Origin: Amycolatopsis sp. NBC_01480 | Lineage (GTDB): Bacteria > Actinomycetota > Actinomycetes > Mycobacteriales > Pseudonocardiaceae | Length of the DNA stretch: 64,000 nt | Assembly: GCF_036227205.1 (NCBI RefSeq) | Contig: NZ_CP109442.1 | Location: 5,208,001-5,272,000 of the forward strand | Direction: 5' to 3' | In this document: piece by piece, positions 55,052 through 62,877 of the stretch | Layout: each line of letters starts with the position of its first letter | Position numbering within the stretch: position 1 is the first letter of the stretch | Program-made: the position numbers and the translations under genes | Notes under the pieces: model-generated | Database searches by the model: none | Told to the model about the DNA's origin: nothing | What the model saw: the letters and a program-made list of their open reading frames with translations, nothing else

Positions 55052-56149
55052 ATGAGTGCTGAAAAGGTCCGGGTGGCGGTCGTGTTCGGCGGGCGCAGCA
55101 GCGAGCACACGATCTCGTGCCTGTCGGCGGGCAGTGTCATCGCGAACCTGGATCCGGAGCGCTTCGAGGTCCTTCCCGTCGGCATCACGCCGCAGGGCGG
55201 CTGGGTGCTCGGCAGCGGCGACCCGAAGGAGCTGAGCATCCAGGGCCGCGAGCTTCCGTCCGTCGACTCCGGTCGCGCGCTCGTGCTGGCCGGCGACCCG
55301 ACCAGCCGCGAGCTGCGCACCATCGACCCCGGCCAGGCGACCGAGGTGCTCGGCGGCGTCGACGTCGTCTTCCCGGTCCTGCACGGCGCCTTCGGCGAGG
55401 ACGGCACCATCCAGGGCCTGCTCGAGCTGGCCGACATCCCGTACGTCGGCCCGGGCGTGTTCGCCAGCGCGGCCGCCATGGACAAGGAGTACGCGAAGAA
55501 GCTCCTCGCCGCGGAAGGCCTGCCGGTGGGCTCGTACGCGGCGCTCCGCCGTGGACAGTCCACAGTGGAGCAGTCCGAGCGGGATCGCCTGGGGCTGCCG
55601 GTGTTCGTCAAGCCGGCGCGCGCGGGCTCTTCGGTCGGCATCTCGCGGGTCACCGACTGGTCTGAAGTGGACGCCGCCATCGAGCTGGCCCGGCGCACCG
55701 ACCCCAAGGTCCTCATCGAGGCGGCCGTGACCGGGCGCGAGGTGGAGTGCGGCGTGCTGGAGTTCCCGGACGGCCGTATCGAGGCCTCCCTCCCCGCCGA
55801 GATCCGCGTCCTCACCGACGACGACAACGCCTGGTTCGACTTCGAGAAGAAGTACCTCGGTGATGACGCCGAGCTGGACATCCCGGCCAAACTCGACGAC
55901 GCCCTCACCGAACGCGTGCGCGCGATGGCCATCGAGGCCTTCCGCGCCCTCGACTGCCAGGGCCTCGCCCGCGTCGACTTCTTCATCACCGAGAGCGGCG
56001 ACCTGGTGATCAACGAGGTCAACACCATGCCGGGCTTCACCACCAAGTCCGCCTACCCGAAGATGTGGGAGGTCACCGGCGTGGACTACCCCACCCTCCT
56101 GGCGACCCTCATCGACACCGCCATCGCCCGCGGCACCGGCCTTCGCTGA
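55052..56149 (+). CDS. ddl: D-alanine--D-alanine ligase
   Basis: 365 residues; joins two D-Ala for peptidoglycan precursors. [20 protein letters not shown] at the N-terminus, [19 protein letters not shown], the ATP-grasp lid with Ser/Gly loop ([15 protein letters not shown]) and the metal-binding end [20 protein letters not shown] are all present. The last motif is of the D-Ala-D-Ala rather than D-Ala-D-Lac type as far as can be judged. No Shine-Dalgarno; probably leaderless. In mycobacteria it follows gpsA directly. Confidence 0.95.
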   Translation: MSAEKVRVAVVFGGRSSEHTISCLSAGSVIANLDPERFEVLPVGITPQGGWVLGSGDPKELSIQGRELPSVDSGRALVLAGDPTSRELRTIDPGQATEVLGGVDVVFPVLHGAFGEDGTIQGLLELADIPYVGPGVFASAAAMDKEYAKKLLAAEGLPVGSYAALRRGQSTVEQSERDRLGLPVFVKPARAGSSVGISRVTDWSEVDAAIELARRTDPKVLIEAAVTGREVECGVLEFPDGRIEASLPAEIRVLTDDDNAWFDFEKKYLGDDAELDIPAKLDDALTERVRAMAIEAFRALDCQGLARVDFFITESGDLVINEVNTMPGFTTKSAYPKMWEVTGVDYPTLLATLIDTAIARGTGLR

Positions 56150-56520
56150 CCTCGCTACTGGCTGACGTCCGTTGGAGCTTTTTCGCTAACGCGGCGTCTC
56201 TGGTTGACGCTTCTTCGCTAACGCCGCGTCTCTCGTTGACGTTCCTTCGCTAATGCCGCGACGAAGACTGCCCGCGACCCCGAGTGATCACTGTCGCCAC
56301 AAGACGGCGACAGCTCGGACCGCAGAGCGAGCGACCCGCTGAAAACCGCTCCACACCAACCAAACCCACCGAAACGGACCACCTCCCGGCCCGTCGCCAC
56401 TGATCGGCGAAACCGCGAAACCGCGCCCCCGGCCGTCACCCATTACAGTGATCAACCGGAAATCCCGGCGGCACTGTCGCGGCTCCCAGCGACGCGCGCC
56501 GGCGCACAAGGAGGCAGCGC
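56150..56520. repeat. Intergenic region with 32-bp repeats and palindromes
   Basis: Three units of 32 bp with core TTCGCTAACGCCGCGTCTC begin at about 56182, 56214 and 56246. Then GTCGCC/GGCGAC hairpin near 56295-56315 and the 17-mer TCGCCACTGATCGGCGA at 56394-56410 (identical to 4387-4403). A strong AAGGAGG precedes the next GTG. No gene. Confidence 0.75.
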
Positions 56521-57861
56521 GTGCAGATCGCGTCCCGGCTCGACCGGCTGCCGGTCACCAGGCGGCACCGGTACTTCGTCGCCGTGGTGGGGGTGGCGAC
56601 GTTCTTCGACCTCTACGACCTGTTCCTCGCCGCCACGATCAGCACCGTGCTGACCAAGGAGTTCGGGGTCACGGCCGACCTGCTGAAGCCGTTGATCGCG
56701 TCGGCGTTCGTCGGGGCGTTCGTGGGGGCGGTGTTCCTCGGGCGGCTGGCGGACCGGCTCGGGCGGCGGCGGGCGTTCCTGCTCACCCTCGGGATCTACT
56801 CGGTCTTCACGCTGCTCGGCGCGTTCAGCACGGACGTCTGGATGCTGGTGGCCTGCCGGTTCGTCGCGGGCATCGGCATCGGCGCGGAGCTGCCGGTGGC
56901 CGACGCCTACCTCGCCGACCTGCTGCCCGCCCGCGCCCGCGGCCGCGCCACGGCATGGGCCTACACGATCGGCTTCTGCGGCGTCCCTGCCGCCGGTTTC
57001 CTGGCCCGCGCGCTGGTCGGCCACTCGCCGCTGGGCATCGACGGCTGGCGCTGGCTGTTCGTGATCGGCGCGCTCGGCGCCGCGATCGTCTGGGGACTGC
57101 GGTTCACGCTGCCCGAGTCGCCGCGCTGGCTCGCTTCGCGCGGTCGGGAAAAGGAGGCCGACGAGATCGTCCGCCGGCTGGAGGCATCGGCGACGCAACC
57201 GCTGGCCGAGCCGGAACCGGAGCCACCCGCGCCGGAGCCGGTGCGCGCGTCCGCACTGCTGCGCCCGCCGTGGTTCCGCCGCACGGCGATGCTCTACGTG
57301 TTCCAGCTGCTGCAGTCGTTCGGCTACTACGGTTTCGGCTCGCTGGTCCCGATCGTGTTCGCGGCCAAGGGCTTCTCCCTGGTCAACTCCCTGACCTTCA
57401 GCGCGCTGACGTTCCTCGGCTATCCGATCGGCTCGGCGCTGTCGATCCCGATCATCGAGCGGGTCGAGCGCAAGTGGCTGATCGTCGCCAGCGCGGCGGG
57501 CATGGCGGTGTTCGGGCTCGCGTTCGGCTACTCGACGTCCGGGGTGCTGATCGCCGTCTTCGGCTTCTGCTACACGGCGCTGAGCAACGTCTTCTCGAAC
57601 GCTTTCCACACCTACCAGGGCGAGCTGTTCCCGACGTCGCTGCGCGGGACCGCCGCCGGTTCGGCGTACGCGCTCTCGCGGCTGGCCACCGCGGCGATGC
57701 CGTTCATCCTGCTGCCGGTGCTGCAGGGCGCGGGCCCCACCACGATGTACGGCGTGGTGGCGGCCGCGATGGTGCTGCTGATCATCGACGTCGCCATTCT
57801 GGGGCCACGCACGACCGGCAAGTCGCTGGAGACGATCGCCGCTAGAACTTCAGGGGCTTGA
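56521..57861 (+). CDS. MFS transporter
   Basis: 446 residues, 12 predicted membrane segments in two halves separated by a charged loop (about 205-255, Glu/Pro-rich). FLGRLADRLGRRRAFLLTLG is the MFS loop 2-3 motif and RFVAGIGIGAELPVADAYLA that of the sugar/metabolite:H+ symporter group. Substrate unknown. Inserted between ddl and the DUF3515 gene relative to mycobacteria. Its 3' end overlaps the convergent DUF3515 gene by 20 bp. Confidence 0.9.
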   Translation: MQIASRLDRLPVTRRHRYFVAVVGVATFFDLYDLFLAATISTVLTKEFGVTADLLKPLIASAFVGAFVGAVFLGRLADRLGRRRAFLLTLGIYSVFTLLGAFSTDVWMLVACRFVAGIGIGAELPVADAYLADLLPARARGRATAWAYTIGFCGVPAAGFLARALVGHSPLGIDGWRWLFVIGALGAAIVWGLRFTLPESPRWLASRGREKEADEIVRRLEASATQPLAEPEPEPPAPEPVRASALLRPPWFRRTAMLYVFQLLQSFGYYGFGSLVPIVFAAKGFSLVNSLTFSALTFLGYPIGSALSIPIIERVERKWLIVASAAGMAVFGLAFGYSTSGVLIAVFGFCYTALSNVFSNAFHTYQGELFPTSLRGTAAGSAYALSRLATAAMPFILLPVLQGAGPTTMYGVVAAAMVLLIIDVAILGPRTTGKSLETIAARTSGA

Positions 57862-58390
57862 CCGGCAGCTTCGCCGCGACGGTGTCGGAGATCGTCTGCA
57901 GCGGGCCGGTGCCGGCGGAGTCCGGGATGGTCAGTGCGATGTAGACGTCCCGGTCGACGACGTACCAGGTGGCCGAGCCGTCCTCGCTGAGCTGCAGCCA
58001 CTGCACGCCGTTGACGACGCGCAGCTGCGCAGTCTGCGTCAGCTCCGGCGGCCGGTCGAGGCCGCAGCGCAGGACGATCGGGTCACCCTCGCCCCAGGCG
58101 ACCGTGGCCTTCGGTGCCGGCGTGGCGAGGGTGCGCGGGGCGAGCTGCTTGCCGTTGGACGTCAGGTCCGCCGGAACCGCGGAGATGAGCGTGGCGCACG
58201 ACGGCTCGTCCGCGTGCGGGGCCGGAACGGAGACGAGCGCGAGCGGCCCGTTCGCCTCCGGGGCCGCGCTGGAGGCCGCCGTTCCCTTCGTCAGCGCGAA
58301 GACGGCGACTGCCACGGCCAACGCGACCACGAGCGCGGAGGCCGTGATGAGCACCACCTTCGGCGGTGCGCCGGTGTCGGAATCTGCCAC
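57842..58390 (-). CDS. DUF3515 secreted/membrane-anchored protein
   Basis: 182 residues with an N-terminal membrane segment (VVLITASALVVALAVAVAVF) and an exported domain (PSCATLISAVPADL, TVAWGEGDPIVLRCGLDRPP) characteristic of DUF3515, found beside ddl and thiL throughout actinobacteria. Two conserved Cys may form a disulfide. Function unknown; the location next to ddl suggests a link with the envelope. Confidence 0.85.
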   Translation of the reverse strand: MADSDTGAPPKVVLITASALVVALAVAVAVFALTKGTAASSAAPEANGPLALVSVPAPHADEPSCATLISAVPADLTSNGKQLAPRTLATPAPKATVAWGEGDPIVLRCGLDRPPELTQTAQLRVVNGVQWLQLSEDGSATWYVVDRDVYIALTIPDSAGTGPLQTISDTVAAKLPVKPLKF

Positions 58391-58409
58391 CGGACCAGTG
58401 CACCACGGC

Positions 58410-58643
58410 TCAGAGATGGACCACCGGGCAGGTCAGGGTCCGCGTGATGCCTTCCACGTTCTGCACTTTCGCGACGACGAGCTGGCCCAGCTGGTCCACG
58501 GTGTCCGCGGTCGCGCGCACGATCACGTCGTACGGGCCGGTGACATCCTCCGAGCTGGTCACGCCGGGGACCCCGGCGATCTCCGCCGCCACCGCGGCCG
58601 CCTTGCCGACCTCGGTCTGGATGAGGATGTATGCGTGGACCAC
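58410..58643 (-). CDS. Lrp/AsnC effector-domain protein (no DNA-binding domain)
   Basis: 77 residues: AYILIQTEVGKAAAVAAEIA, GPYDVIVRATADTVDQLGQL, the beta-alpha-beta RAM domain that binds amino acids in Lrp regulators. The helix-turn-helix half is absent. Stand-alone RAM proteins of this size are common in actinobacteria at this locus. It may sense an amino acid or modulate a partner. GTG 58643 follows AAAGGG. Confidence 0.85.
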   Translation of the reverse strand: MVHAYILIQTEVGKAAAVAAEIAGVPGVTSSEDVTGPYDVIVRATADTVDQLGQLVVAKVQNVEGITRTLTCPVVHL

Positions 58644-58780
58644 GGCGTGCCCTTTCGTCGGTAGCGATGGTGTCGAGGTAGGAACGGTGTAGGCAACGTA
58701 TCGCCAGCCCCGGGAAAAACCTAGGGGATCCGACTGTCGGTGGTCGAGGCTTCGGGCCGGAGAGAAATCGGAGGTGACCG

Positions 58781-59737
58781 GTGTCACCGAACGACGGCAC
58801 GGTGGCCGCGATCGGCGAATTCGCGCTGATCCAGGCGGTCACCGAAGGACGTCGCCAGCCGGCGTCCACATTGCTCGGCCCCGGCGACGACGCCGCGGTC
58901 GTCGCCGCCCCGGACGGGCGCGTGGTCGCGACCACGGACGTACTGGTGCAGGGCGTGCACTTCCGGCTGGACTGGTCGAGCCCCGAGCAGGTGGGGCGCA
59001 AGGCCGTGGCCGTGAACCTGTCCGATGTCGCCGCCATGGGCGCGAAACCGACCACGGTGCTCGTCGGCTTCGCGTGCCCGCCGGACCTGCCGGCGGCGGT
59101 CGTGACGGAACTCATGAACGGCATGTGGGCCGAAGCGGGCCGCGCCGGCATCGGCGTTTCCGGCGGTGACATGGTGCGCGCCGACCAGCTCGTGATCAGT
59201 GTCACGGCGCTCGGCGACCTCGAGGACCGCGAGCCGGTGACGCGCTCGGGCGCGCGGCCCGGCGACGTGCTGGCCGTCAGCGGGCGGCTCGGCTGGGCGG
59301 CGGCGGGACTTGCCGTGCTGCGCCGCGGGTTCCGTTCGCCCGTGGGCGTCGTCAACGCGCAACGCTGCCCGGAACCGCCCTACGAAGCCGGTCCGCGGGC
59401 CGCGCTCGCCGGGGCGACGGCGATGATCGACATCTCCGACGGCCTGCTCGCCGACCTCGGGCACATCGCGTCGGCGTCGGGGGTCGGCCTCGACGTGCAG
59501 ACCACCGACCTGGAGGTCTCCACGCGGCTGCGGGAGGTGGGCACCGCGCTCGGCGCCGACCCGCTGCGCTGGGTGCTCACCGGCGGCGAGGACCACGCGC
59601 TGGCCGCCACCTTCCCGCCGTTCGGCGATCTGCCCGAGGGCTGGCGCCGGATCGGCACCGTGACCATGCCGGACTCCGGCATCACCGTGGACGGGAAGGA
59701 ATACGGCCACGAAGGCGGCTGGGAGCACTGGCGGTAG
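58781..59737 (+). CDS. thiL: Thiamine-monophosphate kinase
   Basis: 318 residues; phosphorylates thiamine monophosphate to the diphosphate cofactor, which IlvB in this window also needs. LGPGDDAAVVAAPDGRVVAT and TTDVLVQGVHF hold the metal-binding Asp; RKAVAVNLSDVAAMGAKPTT, GVSGGDMVRADQLVISVTAL and MIDISDGLLADLGHI are the ATP/substrate segments of the PurM-like fold. GTG start with GGAGGTGACCG upstream. Confidence 0.95.
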   Translation: MSPNDGTVAAIGEFALIQAVTEGRRQPASTLLGPGDDAAVVAAPDGRVVATTDVLVQGVHFRLDWSSPEQVGRKAVAVNLSDVAAMGAKPTTVLVGFACPPDLPAAVVTELMNGMWAEAGRAGIGVSGGDMVRADQLVISVTALGDLEDREPVTRSGARPGDVLAVSGRLGWAAAGLAVLRRGFRSPVGVVNAQRCPEPPYEAGPRAALAGATAMIDISDGLLADLGHIASASGVGLDVQTTDLEVSTRLREVGTALGADPLRWVLTGGEDHALAATFPPFGDLPEGWRRIGTVTMPDSGITVDGKEYGHEGGWEHWR

Positions 59738-59754
59738 CTGCCTAGAGTGGCGGC

Positions 59755-60279
59755 GTGGAGATCCGTGCGGTCGCGTTCGACCATCCCGATGCGGCCAAGC
59801 TGATGGCCGAGGTCCAGCTCGAGTACGTGAAGCGCTACGGCAGCGAGGACGCCACCCCGATGGACCCGGCGCAGTTCGCTCCGCCGCGGGGGTTGTTCCT
59901 CGTCGGCTACGTCGGCGAAGTCCCCGTCGCGACGGGCGCGTGGCGGGCGCACGACGAGCCGGCGTCGACGCTTCGAGCCGGGGACGCCGAGCTGAAGCGC
60001 ATGTACGTCGTCGAATCCGCTCGTGGCCGCGGGTACGCGCGCGTGATGCTGGCCGAGTTGGAGCGAACGGCGGCAGCCGCCGGACGGCTGCGCGCGGTGC
60101 TCGAGACGGGCACTGAACAGCCCGAGGCCATCGCCCTCTACGGTTCTTCCGGCTACGTCGAGATCCCCGGTTTCGGCCTGTACAAGGACGAAGCCGAGAG
60201 CCGGTACTTCGGCAAGGACCTCGCCGTGGAGCCACGGCATTCTCGAGATTCTCAGCCCGCCCAGGACTTCCAGCACTGA
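59755..60279 (+). CDS. GNAT-family N-acetyltransferase
   Basis: 174 residues. Acetyl-CoA motif A is ELKRMYVVESARGRGYARVM (about 79-98), followed by LETGTEQPEAIALYGSSGYV. Substrate unknown. Starts 17 bp after thiL and is followed 15 bp later by the gamma-carbonic-anhydrase-like gene, so thiL-GNAT-gammaCA are probably one operon. GTG start. Confidence 0.87.
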   Translation: MEIRAVAFDHPDAAKLMAEVQLEYVKRYGSEDATPMDPAQFAPPRGLFLVGYVGEVPVATGAWRAHDEPASTLRAGDAELKRMYVVESARGRGYARVMLAELERTAAAAGRLRAVLETGTEQPEAIALYGSSGYVEIPGFGLYKDEAESRYFGKDLAVEPRHSRDSQPAQDFQH

Positions 60280-60294
60280 CGAACCGGAGGCGAC

Positions 60295-60825
60295 ATGGCG
60301 ATCTACGCGCTCGGTGACCTCGTACCGTCGATCCACCCGGACGCCTACGTCCATCCGGACGCGACCGTGATCGGCGACGTCCGGATCGGCCCGCGAGCCT
60401 CGGTGTGGCCGCAGACGGTGCTGCGCGGCGACCACGGTTACATCGAGATCGGCGAGCGGTCCAACATCCAGGACGGCTGCGTCGTGCACTGCACCAGCCG
60501 GCACCCGACGATCCTCGGCCCGTCGTCGGCCGTGGGCCACGCCGTGCACGTCGAGGGCGCCACGATCGGCAGCGGCTGCCTGATCGCGTCCGGCTCGGTG
60601 GTGCTGAACGGGACCGTGATCGAGGACGGCGGCATGGTCGGCGCCGGTGCCGTGCTGTCGTACAACTCCCACGTCGGCAGCGGCGAGATCGCGCTCGGGG
60701 TGCCGGCGAAAACGCGGCCGAACAAGTCGTTCTCGCCGGAGCAGATCGCCACCGTGGTCGACTCCTACGTCCGGCGCGGCGCCCGGTTCCGCGCGGAGCT
60801 CCGCCGCCTCGACCCGCCCAGGTGA
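60295..60825 (+). CDS. Gamma-carbonic-anhydrase-like protein
   Basis: 176-residue left-handed beta-helix protein with hexapeptide repeats ([40 protein letters not shown]). Of the three zinc-ligand His of gamma-carbonic anhydrases, H65 (GCVVHC) and H82 (AVGH) are recognisable, but the third position (consensus GH-x4-H) reads Glu87, with a His instead at 85. Catalysis may be lost or the metal site altered. GGAGG precedes ATG 60295. Confidence 0.87.
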   Translation: MAIYALGDLVPSIHPDAYVHPDATVIGDVRIGPRASVWPQTVLRGDHGYIEIGERSNIQDGCVVHCTSRHPTILGPSSAVGHAVHVEGATIGSGCLIASGSVVLNGTVIEDGGMVGAGAVLSYNSHVGSGEIALGVPAKTRPNKSFSPEQIATVVDSYVRRGARFRAELRRLDPPR

Positions 60826-60856
60826 GCTCGCCCACCCCGCGCTAGGCTTGCGGGCC

Positions 60857-61534
60857 GTGACCGCACGACCGCTGAACGAGATCGTCGAAGCAGGCTGGGC
60901 GCAGGCCCTCGAACCGGTGGCCCCGCAGGTGGCCGCGATGGGGGAGTTCCTCCGCGCGGAGATCGCCGCCGGCCGCACGTACCTGCCGGCGGGGGAGCAC
61001 GTGCTGCGCGCGTTCAAGCAGCCCTTCCACGACGTGCGGGTGCTGATCGTCGGCCAGGACCCGTATCCGACGCCGGGCCACGCGGTCGGCCTGAGCTTCT
61101 CGGTGGCGCCCGACGTGCGGCCGATCCCGAAGAGCCTGATCAACATCTACAAGGAGTACGCCGACGACCTCGGCCACCCGTTGCCGTCCAACGGCGACCT
61201 GACGCCGTGGGCCGAGCAGGGCATCCTGCTGCTCAACCGCGCGCTGACGGTCCAGCCCGGGAAGTCGAACTCCCACCAGGGCAAGGGCTGGGAGCAGGTG
61301 ACCGAGCAGGCGATCAAGGCGCTCGCCGCGCGCGACGAGCCGATGGTCGCGATCCTCTGGGGCCGCAACGCCCGTAACCTGCGGCCGATGCTGGGCGACG
61401 TGCCGTGCATCGAGTCGGCGCACCCGAGCCCGCTTTCGGCGCACAACGGCTTCTTCGGCTCGCGCCCGTTCAGCCGCGCGAACCAGCTGCTGGCCGACCA
61501 GGGCGCGGCGCCGGTGGAGTGGAAACTCCCCTGA
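60857..61534 (+). CDS. ung: Uracil-DNA glycosylase (family 1)
   Basis: 225 residues. Catalytic water-activating Asp in [31 protein letters not shown], and the DNA-intercalation loop [20 protein letters not shown] are all intact. Removes uracil from DNA. GTG 60857 follows a TAGGCT hexamer by 8 nt, so it is likely leaderless. In the thiL-ung-rpmB order seen in mycobacteria. Confidence 0.96.
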   Translation: MTARPLNEIVEAGWAQALEPVAPQVAAMGEFLRAEIAAGRTYLPAGEHVLRAFKQPFHDVRVLIVGQDPYPTPGHAVGLSFSVAPDVRPIPKSLINIYKEYADDLGHPLPSNGDLTPWAEQGILLLNRALTVQPGKSNSHQGKGWEQVTEQAIKALAARDEPMVAILWGRNARNLRPMLGDVPCIESAHPSPLSAHNGFFGSRPFSRANQLLADQGAAPVEWKLP

Positions 61535-61616
61535 AGTTCCGGCACGTGTGGTGTCCGGTCCGGCGTCGCGGTTCCGACCAGGGCATGACGAACCACCCTG
61601 ATCCTGGAGGGCAGCC

Positions 61617-62408
61617 ATGACCGCCACCGTCACTTCCGCCGACGGCACCTCGATCGCCTTCGACAGCACCGGCGCGGGCGCGCCCGTGATCCTCATCGGC
61701 GGCGCCGTGAACGACCGGACCACGGTCGCCGGCCTCGCCACAGTGCTCGGCGAAGCGGGATTTCGCGCCGTCGCCTATGACCGGCGAGGCCGTGGTGACA
61801 GCGGCGACGCGCCGGCGTACAGCGTCGCGCGCGAGGTCGAGGACCTGGCCGCGCTGATCTCGCACGTGGGCGGTTCGGCGGCGTTGTTCGGGCACTCGTC
61901 GGGCGCGATCCTGGCGCTGGAGGCGGCTTCGCAGGGCTTGCCGGTCACGAAAGTCGCCGTCTACGAGCCGCCGTTCGTCGTCGTCGAATCGCGGCCACGC
62001 CCGGGCGACGACCTGGTCACCCGCGTGCGCGACCTGGTTTCCGCCGACGACCGCAGCGGCGCCGTGGAGCTGTTCCTGACCGAAGGCGTTGGTGCCCCGC
62101 CGAAGCAGATCGCGGGCATGAAGGCGTCGCCGGTGTGGGCTTGGTTCACGGCGCTGGCGCACACCTTGCCGTACGACCTCGAGATCTGCGGCCCGGGAAA
62201 CCACCTGCCCGTCGACCGGCTGGCGAAGATCGACGCCCCGGTCCTGGGCATCGGCGGCGGCAACGGCGAGGCGTGGATCCGGGCCGCCGCGGAGGCCGTC
62301 GCCGCTGTGGTGCCCAACGGCCGTTACGAGACGCTCGAAGGACAGGACCACGGGGTGCTCCACCACCCCGAGTCCCTCCGCGACCTGCTCAGTGGGTTTT
62401 TCAGGTGA
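61617..62408 (+). CDS. Alpha/beta-hydrolase
   Basis: 263 residues. Nucleophile elbow GHSSG with Ser94, YDRRGRGDSGD before it, and the likely catalytic His in GQDHGVLHHPE near the end. Esterase or lactonase-type chemistry is typical; the substrate is unknown. GGAGG precedes ATG 61617. An addition relative to the ung-rpmB order in mycobacteria. Confidence 0.86.
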   Translation: MTATVTSADGTSIAFDSTGAGAPVILIGGAVNDRTTVAGLATVLGEAGFRAVAYDRRGRGDSGDAPAYSVAREVEDLAALISHVGGSAALFGHSSGAILALEAASQGLPVTKVAVYEPPFVVVESRPRPGDDLVTRVRDLVSADDRSGAVELFLTEGVGAPPKQIAGMKASPVWAWFTALAHTLPYDLEICGPGNHLPVDRLAKIDAPVLGIGGGNGEAWIRAAAEAVAAVVPNGRYETLEGQDHGVLHHPESLRDLLSGFFR

Positions 62409-62430
62409 CTGATTGCCGGAGGTGACGACC

Positions 62431-62484
62431 GCCGGGGGTCCAGGGGGCTTGCCCCCTGGCGGGGGTTCGGGGGTTCGACCCCCG
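62431..62484. terminator. Double GC hairpin after the hydrolase gene
   Basis: CCAGGGGGC (62440-62448) with GCCCCCTGG (62451-62459), then CGGGGG (62468-62473) with CCCCCG (62479-62484). A paired G-rich/C-rich hairpin element; similar ones occur between genes in other actinomycetes. Confidence 0.6.
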
Positions 62485-62500
62485 AAAGACACCTGAGGCG

Positions 62501-62535
62501 AAAAAAATGGCGAGTGCTCTCCACGAGCACTCGCC
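62501..62535 (-). terminator. rpmB terminator
   Basis: GGCGAGTGCTC (62509-62519), loop TCCAC, GAGCACTCGCC (62525-62535). On the minus strand the stem is followed by a run of seven T (62507-62501). Confidence 0.92.
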
Positions 62536-62552
62536 ACCCTGAAACTTTCGCC

Positions 62553-62744
62553 TCAGCCGCGGACTACTTTGCCGGCCTTGATGCACGAGGTGCACACGTT
62601 GAGACGCTTGCGCTGGGACACGCCGATCTTGGCGTGCACAGTCTGGATGTTCGGGTTCCACCGGCGGTTGGTACGCCGGTGGGAGTGCGAGACCGACTTA
62701 CCGAAGCCCGGTCCCTTGCCACAGACGTCGCACACGGCAGCCAC
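62553..62744 (-). CDS. rpmB: 50S ribosomal protein L28
   Basis: 63 residues. The zinc-ribbon Cys pairs C5/C8 ([10 protein letters not shown]) and C51/C54 (NVCTSCIK) are both present, so this is the zinc-binding (C+) form. [20 protein letters not shown] is the conserved rRNA-binding part. Divergent from the DAK2 gene. Closed by a canonical terminator. Confidence 0.96.
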   Translation of the reverse strand: MAAVCDVCGKGPGFGKSVSHSHRRTNRRWNPNIQTVHAKIGVSQRKRLNVCTSCIKAGKVVRG

Positions 62745-62877
62745 GTCGAACTCCTCTGATATGGGACTAAGAATGCGCGCCCGAACCAGCCGGGCAACTC
62801 GACCATAGTAACGAGTGGTCTCGGGTGGGTCGTCACGGGGTCGATACCCTCGCGGGGACCAGCGAGGAGGTTACGGG

